A stretch of DNA of 64,000 nt from the NCBI GenBank assembly GCA_036873755.1, contig JAVTVY010016166.1:1-64000 (forward strand), read 5' to 3'. The notes below the pieces were generated by a model, which was not told where the DNA came from, did not search any database, and saw only the letters and a list, made by a program, of their open reading frames with translations. Origin of the DNA: Hanleya hanleyi. Its lineage: Eukaryota > Mollusca > Polyplacophora > Lepidopleurida > Hanleyidae. Shown one piece after another: positions 35,658-46,742 of the stretch (the stretch's first letter is position 1; each line of letters opens with the position of its first letter). The translations under genes were made by a program, and so were the position numbers.

Positions 35658-36111
35658 CTGGATAAATGAGAAGCATCATTATTTACATGTAAATATTGTA
35701 AAGCTAATCAATGAGACAGATAACTGATACACACACTGTCATTTAGTGTCTCAATTCTACTAACATGACTAACAACTCAAAGGCTTACCCCAATAATGTG
35801 CATGACCAATTCCCCACATTTGAAAACTATTTAAGCTCTAAGGTAATTTGTCATTTCAAGTCCTCTTCTACAATGACATTAACTAGACAAGTAATTTACA
35901 TGGTATCTCAATACCAGAGTGACAACCAACACATATTCAGTAGGCACATGCTTTGATGGCGTGAATACAGGAGGTATTCTTACCCCATTTTCGTATGCTT
36001 TCATACCTGAATACTGGCATGCACCATTTCAGCTCAAAAACACATAATATTACTGTGTTGTGAAGTTGTATGACAATATTTTGTGTTATCCTCCAACAAT
36101 ATAAAGTATAC

Positions 36112-36226
36112 CTGTACATAGCTGGATGGAAAGTAACCTGTCTGTCCATTCAATTCTCCCTGGTACCAGTTCATATCTATCTGTTTCCGTAGAAGTATGA
36201 CATCACCTTTTCTAAATGCTAAATCT
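36112..36226 (-). CDS. SH3RF1: SH3RF exon 3: rest of SH3-1
   Basis: 115 bp encoding residues 151-189. Acceptor is CTCTCCTTTGCAG and donor CAG|GTATAC. It supplies the RT loop and core of SH3-1, including W171 (binding-groove tryptophan), P184 and Y187 (FPSSYV motif). Matches the vertebrate segment [20 protein letters not shown] closely. Confidence 0.95.
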
Positions 36227-36595
36227 CTGCAAAGGAGAGAAAGCAAGATTTTTGAATACCATATGCAAATGTACACAAAGTAGACTGTCCATCATTACAG
36301 CCCAGTTAGAAATCTGCCCTGTGCAATACGGTTTAATATTCACACAATTTCCTTCATATACTTGGATTGAAATAATATCAAAGACATTGTGAATGCACAC
36401 CACAAATAAGAAGTTGTTGGAGTTTAACCTGTTAAATGAGTTCAATCAAGTTTCGAAAAGATATTATCTGAAATCAGATTGACATTTCAAGTTTGTTTCA
36501 GGGAACAGACCCTTGAATTTATATGCATGTATATTACACTGATAGCCCGATTCTCATAAAATATGCGACACTTGATATGAGCATGGGTTACCTAC

Positions 36596-36648
36596 CCTTG
36601 TTCTTTGGCATCATAATTATAAAGGGCTTTTGCTGATGGCTGAGTACC
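36596..36648 (-). CDS. SH3RF1: SH3RF exon 2: start of SH3-1
   Basis: 53 bp encoding residues 134-150 plus two bases of the Gly151 codon. Acceptor is TTGTATTTCCAG, donor AGG|GTAGGT. It holds the ALYNY motif (141-145), the first beta strand of an SH3 domain and part of its peptide-binding surface. Too short for routine ORF calling, but it joins in phase with the exons on both sides and matches the KALYNY start of SH3-1 in vertebrate SH3RF1. Confidence 0.93.
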
Positions 36649-39600
36649 CTGGAAATACAAGAGAAACTGTTAGTTAAGCCATGGGGATTGATAAGTGTAT
36701 TCTGAATATATAACCATACTGCATGTACAGCCTAATTAGATTATGGTGAATCAAAGAAACAATGTCTCAGAGGGAGAATTACACTTGATTATTCATCAGT
36801 AACTGAAATAGATCTGAAAGACCATGATGACACCTACTGAACGTTCAGGACCCTTTTTCCACATCTCGTCACCATGTTTTTCTAAGCCTAAGCGGAAAAG
36901 ATTGTTGTGTTTCTTAACAGAAAAACCCTCAAGTTAAGTGGCGTGGTGTTGCATGCACATGGCACATCCAGATCCTGGGACATTCATTTCCCTACACAAT
37001 TCGAACCGGCAAACGGAACAGCCCATTCTATCACAGGACACCACATTAATAGGACAAATTCAAGGTTGGTAACCATGCATGTGGACCCAATTCCCATACA
37101 AAATTATGACCTTCCTCAGAAATTGCATACATGTTGTGAGGTCAAATTAATGGGCAGACAGATAATACAACATCACGTACTTTTTAAATTATAATATACC
37201 AACATTTTTTCCATGTTGAGTGAACAATTTCAGTGTTATCTTACATGTTAGGAATGTGGGACAAGTGTGCAACTGTCAGTTCATTCTGTACAAACAGTGA
37301 ACAGACTGGACATGGCATCAAGTGTTCCTGTTGACCACAGGTTTCTGACCTGCACACAGGAAATGCTGGGACCAGGGAGGTGGCCTTTACAGTGGGGCCA
37401 AATTAAATGTCAACTTCAGGGCCACTGGGCCAGCAGAACATGTACATGTAGATCAGCCCAAATCATGTTAGCTAGGAACTGGACACACAAAATTGCAGCA
37501 TATTGTCAGTCAACATACATGTATACACTGGACCAAAGTAAATGTTGTCAGAATAAAACAGCCAAAAAGGAAATATTTCAAGATTCGAGCAACATTAATA
37601 TTCTGCATTCTGTGGGTTATATCAAGGTACATGCACAGTTGGTTCCTGTTAACATGCTTATTATCAAATAATTCCCCTGATAACTTCAATCAGAGTAATG
37701 AAATCCAATCACCCCCAATATTGTGGACAAAATTCAATCAGCTCTTCTAATAAATCTGATCACCCTATAAAATCATTAAAAAAACCAAAAAGGAGTAATT
37801 AATAGATTACTGTATCATTTTATCAACTTCCTGTTCTAATACATTTGATCACCACCTGATTTAGTCGTAGGAAATCTCACTTCCTGTGATTGAATTATTA
37901 GGGGATTTACTGTAGGATGAGGCAGGCCTGCCCTATTAATATTAGTGTAACCTGAAATCAATGTTAGACTGCTCCAAAATTATTGGGCAGATCAAAGAGT
38001 GGATAGTTGTCAGATTTGGACTGACCATCCCATAAACATGAAACATATAGGTCTAACACCCCACTCTACATCCCAGCATAACAAGCCGGTGTGACGGTGG
38101 TCAACCGAGGTAAATATTTACGTTTGAAAGATGGTGTTGGAAATTTGCATTTCTTTCACATTTCTTCTGAGGTTATGGGCAATATTTAAAAATATTCCGA
38201 TTTCATTCAAAGGAAATGACAATCGTCATTCTGAGAGGTCTATTTCATATAGCAGGTCGTCTTCATCGAGTCATCATACAAAACTGGAAATGATATTTTT
38301 TGCCATCGAGCTTCATTTTGAAGTTGTCTGCATCTGTTGACAGGTAATATTCTGTACATGTATGTAGACTGTATGTCACTCTATATGTAGACTGAATGCC
38401 AGACTTCATATGTAGACTGAATGCAGGACTCAAGGTGTAGACCTGTAGACTGAATGCCAAACTCAATCTGAGGACTGATTTTCATACAACCACCAGACAG
38501 CTAACAATTATTATCATCAGTATTTTCATTTTGCCTCCAGCCTCAGAAATTATCAAATCCACTCGCAAAGCTGTTCTTTCTGCATCATGCATAGATCTGC
38601 ATATGGGTCTACACAATAGGAAATGAAATGTTTTTATTCAATGCACTGATTTTTGTTATAACATCATGTACACACAAGGACTCGAGCACAGAATTGATTT
38701 TAGCAAGCTCAGCAGCGATATGATTGTACAGCTGAGCATCCCAACACCTCTGTTCTCCTCACTCAGGATGTAGTTATGAAACAGGTTTGCTAACTTATTA
38801 TGAACAAGATCAATATTGGATTTCTAGATGTGAACATGTAATGTGTGCAATGTACATGAAAGAAGTCCATATACATGTATAATGTTCAAGACCATGTGTG
38901 ATTAATATTTACACATCGCTATACTGACAGATTATTAAGTAACAAATAAATTTCTAAAATGAAAGTATTCATCATTATTTTATTTTATTACCCCCCCCCC
39001 CACCCCACCCCCAGTATCATCCTGAAGATCATGGAATAGCACACGTCAAGAAAGATACTGCTATATTGCATGATCTGAAGACTTCTCCCGACGTTGAAAC
39101 TACTCATTTATTTGGCTTGGAAACTTAGGTTCATTAACCAGCTTTGAAAGCAATCTCAAGTGAGATTCTGTAGCAAGATACCTACAATTGCCAGTTTTCA
39201 GACATTGTCTGGAAACAAAATTTTAACTTGGGACTTTTTTGGTAGCACCACCTATCGGCGGACCGGCATGAAAAACAATCCAAAGCAATTTCTTGAGGCA
39301 AGGTACCAACATACCAAATTCAGAAAGAAACCATTCGGGTTTTCAGAAGTTATTGTCCAGAAACAAAATTGACCTTGCCCCCATTTTACCACTGCTAGGA
39401 CATGTAACAATATATAAGTGAGGTCCGTCGCCTGACGAGTTTGGAGAGTTATGAATAATAAATCAAAAGTTAAGTAAAAATGGCTTTTTTTACCTCCATG
39501 TTCATGATGTTAGAGAGGTAGTTCTGCCAGAAGCAGATGGAAGAGTGATATCTGCTAACCCATCTGTCCATCTGTTTCCACCTAAACATATTAAATGTGT

Positions 39601-40438
39601 GAATTTCCAAGCAGGTAAAACAGAAGCACTTGACCACATAATGACATTTGTTGGGCAGAACATTTACAAACCAGCTAAACTTTGGCTAATTCAGGACTCT
39701 GTTGAGGAGTTAGTGTTATTAAACGAGTTGCCAACAGTGCCAGGCCAGCTGCTCGTGAATTTCTACTTCTATGCAACTCAGTGTAAATACAAACTCAGTG
39801 TGAGGAGACCAGTATACACGTTTTTCTAAGCTCATATATATATAGGACAACTTAACATGCTCCAGTCGGTGCTAAACTAAATGGCTCCACTCTCCATTAA
39901 AACAAGGCAACAAATGGAAACAGATGTGAAAATATGCTGTCCAACTCACTGGCAAAAAGGGACCAGATCAGCTAAATACATAAGCATTCCATGGAATTTA
40001 GTAACAAGATAAGTGACTACATGCTTGTAGATTATTACTACACAGTCCTGGTAAATGAGCCAATGGTCTAGATATATAACATGTAGATATACGAGGAGCT
40101 TTTAGTGGTTAACACTAATTTGACATAACGTGTACAAGTCTCCCACTGTCCAAATACATCAATCCTAGCTAGAGGTGCCCAGTTCTCACCAGAATAGTAT
40201 AATTACATCACCTCCCAGTGAGATTCCACAGAATGGGACCACAGCAGCAGACTAGATCATTTTAATCTCTCAAGTGAATGTAAATAGAATTATTCTACAA
40301 TGCTGGGTATATCATTGGACTCCAATAAACCTAACTCAATTCAATATCATTTACCATTTCGTAAAATTAAGGAATGTTTCATGGCCAAGCACTTTCAAGT
40401 CAACAGTATGATAAGGCCACATGTCACTGATAATTGAT
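36649..40438 (-). other. SH3RF intron 1, distal part
   Basis: Mostly unassigned. A C-rich tract lies at 38992-39013; degenerate repeats of TGTAGACTGAATGCC occur at 38360-38475. One plus-strand protein-like frame near 39500-39829 is listed separately. Confidence 0.5.
39503..39829 (+). CDS. Unexplained protein-like ORF in SH3RF intron 1 (possible exon or pseudogene)
   Basis: Plus strand, opposite to SH3RF. The reading EVVLPEADGRVISANPSVHL, then VNFQAGKTEALDHIMTFVGQ, KPAKLWLIQDSVEELVLLNE and PTVPGQLLVN is not low-complexity and has the look of a folded domain. An acceptor-like CATGATGTTAG lies just upstream, and the frame ends in a stop after RRPVYTFF. I see weak resemblance to ubiquitin-like segments of ubiquitin-specific proteases (TxALDxI, LW, GQLLV), not enough to name it. 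It could be a terminal exon of a nested gene, a retrocopy fragment or chance. Confidence 0.3.
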   Translation, partial: HDVREVVLPEADGRVISANPSVHLFPPKHIKCVNFQAGKTEALDHIMTFVGQNIYKPAKLWLIQDSVEELVLLNELPTVPGQLLVNFYFYATQCKYKLSVRRPVYTFF

Positions 40439-40442
40439 TTAA

Positions 40443-40923
40443 AGGTGAAATGCAAAGGTTTTTAGATTCTCATTTTTATATTTTATATTGGTTGAACAAT
40501 GATAGACAGATATTTCTATCTACTTTGCTTCGTTTATTGTGAAGTAGTTTGTAGCTTTTAACTAGTTGGTACCCGAAGCTCAGCTGAATTCTGATTTGCA
40601 AACCGTCATCGCTTATCTTTCCTTGATTGTGACGTCACATCAGACTAGCCTCCCGAAGGCTCAACGTTACAAGTATTGACGTCCAACCAGGTGGTCTGAT
40701 GTGACGTCACAAACCAGCATCAAACAAGGGCAGATAAGCAATGTGGATTTCATTTCTAAAATGGCGGGATTCGAGATACCAATTTTGAAGAACTTTTCTA
40801 AAGCTTCTGGGAAACAAAATACTTCAAATAAAACCAAACAAAGTAAATAGACTGATAGTTACAACATTAGCTAATCCATGGAGAGCATAAAAAGAAAAAT
40901 ATGAAAACCTTTGCATTTCACCT
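40443..40923. mobile_element. TTAA-flanked MITE 1 (481 bp) with twin CRE palindromes
   Basis: Perfect 20-bp terminal inverted repeats AGGTGAAATGCAAAGGTTTT, each flanked by TTAA (40439-40442 and 40924-40927). Inside, TTGTGACGTCACATCAGAC (40628) and its complement (near 40693-40711) form a further inverted repeat, and GCTTATCT...CCTTG pairs farther out, so the element folds along much of its length. A TTAA target duplication indicates piggyBac- or Kolobok-type mobilisation. No coding capacity. Confidence 0.85.
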
Positions 40924-41252
40924 TTAATAGGCCCAATCCCAAAGTGAAAGGAATATTATTCCCAATTATTATCGCATTCTTGGCTGTTTACTTGTTTTTG
41001 TTGTTTTTGTTTTGTGTGTTTTTTGTCCTAACTGCCGGTAGGCTTGGAACATTTTGGCGTTTATCCCATGAAGTACATGTTCAGGGCTGTCTAAACCGAG
41101 AGTTTTTCTGAGTTTTTCTGGGACCCATCTATATTATAATGCATTTAGTTGTTCTATGTTTTTGCATTCTTCAAAGATTTCAAAATTGATTTCATTTTTC
41201 ATTAGCTCTGTTAGTGTTACTTATCTTTGATAGCGGTACCTTGTTTAGTTAA

Positions 41253-41827
41253 AGATGTAATCAGCCTGAAAATGGATGGATTTTGTAAACTCTCCTCTAT
41301 GGGTTTTTTCAACAGGGAAGATTACCAATGCATCATATGTATTATATTTGATGATGGTGGGATCGCCATATACAACGAATGCAAGAATATCTTGTCAGAG
41401 AAATTTGAAACTCTGCCCGCTTCGACGGGTTTTCTGTTTCGCCATTGAGACTGTGTGTTGTACGCGGAGAGGAAATTGACGTCACTGCGTGACGTATGAG
41501 TTACGTAGCGACGCTCACGAATTTGAATGCTGCAGCCATGAGATAACGTCATGGCTCGTGCCCACGGTTCGGTAATGTCGCACAGCATACGTTGGTAGAA
41601 TGCACCACACGTGTATACGCTTGTTGACACGGTCGTGGAAAAATAAACGGCATGCCATGCTGTTTATTTTTAAAGATCAATTCCTTCTATTTTCTCGTGA
41701 ATGGTAGAAAAAAGTTTAGTTTTTTGTGATCCAAGTGTGTCTCATTTTGTACCTGTTGTAACATATGTCACTTTCGCTGAGTTTGAGAGAAATCGATTTC
41801 AGCCCTGATCTGAGGCTGATTACATCT
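41253..41827. mobile_element. TTAA-flanked MITE 2 (575 bp)
   Basis: Terminal inverted repeats AGATGTAATCAGCCT, perfect over 15 bp, flanked by TTAA at 41249-41252 and 41828-41831. The interior has CpG-rich sequence with ATTGACGTCACTG and GCGTGACGTATGAG. It is only about 325 bp from MITE 1. ORFs inside are not recognisable proteins. Confidence 0.85.
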
Positions 41828-41831
41828 TTAA

Positions 41832-42752
41832 CTGGTCAAGTTGTAGTGAAACAAAGTTTGAAAATGTGACTGTTTCTCTACTTTATCAATCGTCCGTTTT
41901 TTTGGTAGATTGAGACTTGCATTTTAGCTGAATTTGTACATTATTTTTATTTCTCAATTAAATTTATTTTTTTCTCTTCGATTAAGCGTTTCTCATAAAT
42001 ATGTATATGACAATTCTGTGTACATATCCCATCAGGGGCAAATACAGTTTTCTAATTTGGGCACCCTTTCCAGCCCTCTAATTTGGGCTATGTACCTGAA
42101 GCCAACCAAATACTAAAACTGCACTTTAATATTATACATACTATAAGCTTACAAAGGTAACCTTTATAGAGGTAAAGTCTGCTGGAACTGCATATTATTA
42201 CTTCTGGACAGACTGGGATATATTTGTGAACTATTTAATTTTAATTGCATGGATAATAGGAGGAATTCCTGCAATCAGCATACTGAACAAGTGGACAAAG
42301 GGACTGACCAGGGTTACAATAGACCCCTCTAGTGCAGACACTGTTCTGTATTTGAACAGAACTTGACAGGTTAACACAATAGATGTCTGGACAGGCATCA
42401 GATTTCATCCTGGTCAGACCAGGTAGACTGGACTATAACAGAACTGTCAGCAGCAGAAAGGCCCTTTTCACAACTGTACAGTACAATCTCCAGCTCTTCA
42501 AAATGAGCCGGGACAAAACTCAATGGAGACAAATATTTACTTTGCTTGGAGGTTTGAGCGTTCAATATTCAATAGTGGATAGGATTATGTAATAGGACTG
42601 AGGAGGTAACAATAACTACAAGGTGACAACTGGTCATCTTGTCACAGCTGGATTTATGCCTTGGTCATGATACCAATACAATGCTTTAGAATGAAGACCT
42701 TCCTGTGTGTTCTGTGATATGAAAATAAAGCTCCTATTCAACATGATGATGT
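41832..42752 (-). other. SH3RF intron 1, unassigned
   Basis: Nothing recognised in this stretch. Confidence 0.4.
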
Positions 42753-43031
42753 TCAACCTGTATTAATCCACAAAGTTCCAATGTTATCCAACAGAAACAC
42801 TGAGAACAGTTTTCCCCTGTAATATCTATTGTACATCTGTACGCACATGGCATATAAATTCAACAGCTCTGTATACATAAATTTGTATTCCTCTTCATCA
42901 CGTTCAATGGGTTCGTCAAATTTCCACCATTTCTCTTGCGAGATATTCATCTGTGCATCTGTGTATACTATTTCTTGTCTGTACCAGTCTAGACATTTTC
43001 GCTGATACATCAGAGTAAATGTTTTATACAT
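42753..43031 (-). CDS. Unexplained protein-like ORF in SH3RF intron 1, sense strand
   Basis: Same strand as SH3RF. The reading MYQRKCLDWYRQEIVYTDAQ, then NISQEKWWKFDEPIERDEEE and YKFMYTELLNLYAMCVQMYN is rich in Trp, Tyr and acidic residues and does not look like translated AT-rich noise. A possible acceptor (TTACTCTGATGTATCAG) precedes CGAAAATG. I do not recognise the family. SH3RF exon 1 joins exon 2 in phase without it, so if it is used it would be an alternative exon; otherwise a retrocopy fragment or chance. Confidence 0.25.
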   Translation of the reverse strand: MYKTFTLMYQRKCLDWYRQEIVYTDAQMNISQEKWWKFDEPIERDEEEYKFMYTELLNLYAMCVQMYNRYYRGKLFSVFLLDNIGTLWINTG

Positions 43032-43970
43032 TGAAATTTCAGTTTACAAACTCAGTTATAGTGATTCTAGAGAGTAAATTAGATAAGCAGTCAATAATGG
43101 TATCTCCCTATATTCCAAAAGATGACTGTATGACATGTGCATTATTCAAGCACATTCTGGAATTTAGTCACACATTCAATATGGAAGCGTCTGGGAATGG
43201 TATGGAAAAATACAGTGCTGCACAAAGTCTCATTCAGACAGAAATGTGCAGCTACAGGCTTCTAATTCGAGCAAGATATTGCATCAATTTAGCATGAAAT
43301 TTCTTTCACATACTGGAGTACGATGACGATGCATGACATCAACACATGCATCTTACTACATGTATATTGCGATGGTGATGTCAGTCACTAGAGTTACACA
43401 AAGCTAACAAGGAATTTTTTCCAAGTCAAGACTTTTCGCTTCTCCAGCCAGAGAGCTGAATAGGGCATGCACGTCCAAAAACACATGGCACTGCCATCAA
43501 TGATGTCAGTGGGGATTCAACATGAAATTTCCTATCCATTTACATAAATCTCTGGTAACAGGTTGTTTCTGTCAGAGCATTTGTACCAACCTGTTCAATG
43601 GGCTGATATACAGGCACAAGCTACATTGTAGCATAGCCTATCCCAACAAACAATCTCTAGGTACAGTACCAAACTTTCTAAAATTGTGTTCCGGTGAACA
43701 CAATATTTTTGGATGGCCCAGGTTTTGTGAAGTGATCCAAGCCATCAATATGCAAACATGTACCATAATTTATACAGGGGACTGGGGGTGTATCTGGAGT
43801 TTCATGGCAACATATCCGATAAAACCCAATGCACCTGGGAGGTAACTAGTGAAACTGAACAGGGATAGGATGTCAAGTATTATAACTCAATCGGGATGAA
43901 GCTTATGTAAGGCTGTTAATATCATGATTGGGGTATTTTTGCTCATCCTGAAGCATGGGTTGCTGCTTAA

Positions 43971-45963
43971 AGTGTTATAATTAAAATCCCCTATATGATT
44001 TATAAGATAATAAGGCTTAAGCCAAGGTTGAAGGTTACCAGAAAAACTAATGAAATTGTTCCTGTTCGCCCTTGTCAGACTTTTGGCGACTTCATCCCAA
44101 TGGCTTGGAGTATGGTCATGAAAAATCACTCACTTGTTAATCTGGACATATGAGGAAGATAATTAAAAGAAAACTGAGGATTTTTTTTTTTTTTCATATT
44201 TACCTTTATTTTGTATGTTAACATTTTTAGTCAATATGATCATCAATTGGGCTTAACACAGTTAAGTGTAAGAACCTCAAATGCAGCATCAAATTGATCT
44301 GATCTGATATTAACGAAATATGAAGTCAAATTCACCTGAATATGAAATGAAAAAAAATATATTAAAAATGTTTCGATTCATATTTTCACATTTAGGTACA
44401 TGTACATGGGGAAAATAGTGATAGTTTTGACATAGATCAATGTGACGCTGTGTTAGGGGTTTTAATACTTAACTGGGTTAAGTCCCACTGACTAAAATAA
44501 TGTACAACATAAATGTAGATGAATTTTTGTATCTTCTTTCAATATCTAGATTGACAGGTAGGTGAATTTTCATGACCATACTCCAGATACTCATGCCTCA
44601 CCAAATCGCCAAAAGACCGACACGGGCTGGGAAAATTTGGTTAGTCTTATTTTCAGGAACAGGTATATTGCCCCTGAAGTCGGTGGGGAACTAATCTCAT
44701 CAACCCAGGTTAGACCAATTAATTAGACGAGATTCTTGTTCTGATTGTTTTCTGCTGGATCACACCAAAGGGCCACATTTGTCACTGATTGGTTATTTCC
44801 TCTCCTGTGGCTAATGTAGATATAAACCTATTCTGGTAAATATTAATGATGAGAGAATATAATCCACCAATGAGAGGCATTCATCAGGTTGGGGACAATA
44901 CCTTGATCGAGGTATTATACCTTGATCGGGGTATTATACCCCGATTGAGGTATAGGCCTATACCTCGATTAGGGTATAGGGCTATGTCAACTTCAGTTTT
45001 TATATGTTTATGGAAAATGTGGACATCCACGAATACGCCGGACTGCATCAATCTTTCAACAGCATCTATGGCTTCATTGTTCCATGATTTTCACATCAAT
45101 TTATTCCTTCGTTTTATGCGACTAATCATTCAAATTAGCCACTTCAAAATTTCAAAAATGAAACATGGCTTCAAATGACATATTCGGTGATATTTATTCT
45201 GTAAATGAAAATAGCATGTGGTGGCATATTTCCATGTCAAGATCATGCGCAAATTGCAGGATTTGAGAGGCAATGCCTTGTTAATAAACCAAGTTTAACT
45301 GACCGACACATAATCTAAACTGCTAGCATGTGCACATAAAAACAGACCTCTGCTCTGGGTATTATGACTCTGCCATGTGTGCGCATGCTAGGAGATTGTG
45401 CATTGCATCAGACAATTTAATCTAATTTATTCATCAGTCGGTGCATCTACATTCATGCAACTTGAATATTACTTTGAGATGGAAGTATGCCATTACATGC
45501 CATTTTCATTTACATACTAAATTTCACCGAATATGTCATTTGAAGCCATGTTTCATTTTTGAAATATTAAAGTGGCTAGTTTGAATGATTAAAACGAAGC
45601 AATAAGTTTCTGTGAAAATCATGGAACAATGAGGCCATAGATGTTGTTGAAAGATCCCTGCAGTCCGGGGTATGTGTGGATGTCCACATTTTCCATAAAT
45701 ATACAAAAACTGAAGTTGAAAAGGCCAATACCCCAATCGAGGTATAGGCCTATACCTCGATCGATGATAAAGGTATAATACCTCGATCAAGGTATTTTTC
45801 CCAACCTGTTCATGGGTTATCTCCTTTGCAGTAGTTACTTGCAAATTTTGTTAAATGAATGCGTCGAGTGTATGTTTGTGCAGTGGAAAACACTGATCAA
45901 GAATGTCTTAGACAGTCTAATCAGTTTAACCTGGAGCAAATAGGGGATTTTAATTATAACACG
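43971..45963. mobile_element. TTAA-flanked 2-kb foldback element
   Basis: Ends share GTGTTATAATTAAAATCCCC in inverted orientation (about 23 of 24 bases), flanked by TTAA at 43967-43970 and 45964-45967. Inside there are two further inverted-repeat pairs: about 44070-44160 with 44530-44630 (sharing CTGGAGTATGGTCATGAAAA or near forms) and the long palindrome at 44880-45815. No transposase frame. Probably a composite of nested MITEs. Confidence 0.7.
44880..45815. repeat. ~935-bp palindrome with ATACCTYGATCRAGGTAT modules
   Basis: Left arm (44880 to about 45240) and right arm (about 45470 to 45815) are inverted copies with scattered mismatches; the loop is about 230 bp. The outer parts hold repeated small palindromes such as ATACCTTGATCGAGGTAT and GGTATAGGCCTATACC. 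Both arms read as similar peptides on opposite strands, an effect of the inversion, not genes. Confidence 0.85.
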
Positions 45964-46343
45964 TTAAACTGTTCATTGTGGTGGCAAACTTCAGCTTCAT
46001 GACATTTGTGATGATTTTATTTAATTGTGACTAATTTTCCACATCAATATGCCACATCGTATTCCCAGAAGTACCGCATATTACTGCATATTCATGTCAG
46101 GCACTTCGACTGAAGGGCAGGTTCACACACGTGTTGTTTCACAAGAGCCAGCAATGCCAGGGTATTTTGTCTGAGTGCCAGTTTCAACAGTTCAAGAAAT
46201 TCGCACAATAAATGTTGTTAGCATAATTTTAGCATTTCAGCTCGAGTAAGTGTCCCGAGATGGCGGCGTTGCCGGTGGCAATTTGCGATACTTCTGGAAT
46301 GACGTTGTGGCTTATACTATTCAATGGATCCTGGATTATACAC

Positions 46344-46742
46344 CTGATTGCACATTGATGAAAGCACTGGTCGTTCATGGCTACTACTGCTACTAGCAAG
46401 TGAAACACCCATCATCCCAGGTCCAGAACCATCATGCCTCTGCAGCAGTTGTGCCTGAAGTTTTGCATCTACTGCTGCGTTGTGTGCAGCAAGAATGGGA
46501 TTGCTAGCATTTTTCAGCCCTTCCAGCAGCCGAATAAGTAAAATGTTGGTGGGAAGTTCTTCCACACGGATCTCCACCAAAGTTCGACATTCTGGACAGC
46601 GCAATTCCTGTTTCGTACTGACAATCTCCTCCAAACAGCGTCGACAGAAGGTATGCTGGCATGGTAGCACTTTGCTGGTGTGGTCCAGGCGATCTAGACA
46701 CACTGAACATTCCAGCAGTTCATTCAACACTTTCTCGTCCAT
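46344..46742 (-). CDS. SH3RF1: SH3RF exon 1: start codon and RING domain
   Basis: Encodes residues 1-133. The ATG at 46742-46740 begins [15 protein letters not shown], which lines up with the start of vertebrate SH3RF1. The frame upstream has no other ATG and reaches a stop at 46793-46791. RING zinc ligands are C12, C15, C28, H30, C33, C36, C49 and C52 (C3HC4), the domain that recruits the E2. The conserved segment [17 protein letters not shown] follows. The exon then becomes Ala, Gln and Ser rich. I end it at CAG|GTGTAT (phase 0), the only donor-like site just before the frame closes at 46317 that also joins exon 2 in phase. Confidence 0.93.

Larger units (their letters stand above)
16268..46742 (-). 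other. SH3RF1: SH3RF1/POSH orthologue gene, coding span (13 exons)
   Basis: I joined 13 minus-strand exons. Phases match at all 12 junctions (0,2,0,0,0,2,0,2,2,0,2,2), giving 2601 coding bases and an 866-residue protein; the vertebrate protein is close to 890. Domains in order are an N-terminal C3HC4 RING, two SH3 domains, a linker, a third SH3, a long Ser/Pro/Thr-rich and basic linker, and a C-terminal SH3 ending at the stop. This order is specific to POSH/SH3RF. Known family role: a cytoplasmic E3 ubiquitin ligase and scaffold that gathers active Rac, MLK-type MAP3Ks, MKK4/7 and JNK, affecting apoptosis, trafficking and neuronal development. Invertebrates generally have one POSH, so this is probably the single co-orthologue of SH3RF1-3. 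UTR limits are not resolved. Splice sites are read by eye, but protein similarity and phase agree throughout. Confidence 0.96.

Noticed and set aside
44846..45844. Similar peptides (LIEVLYLD.., ISKMKHGFK) on opposite strands
   Set aside because: They come from the two arms of one palindrome; inverted symmetry explains the resemblance.
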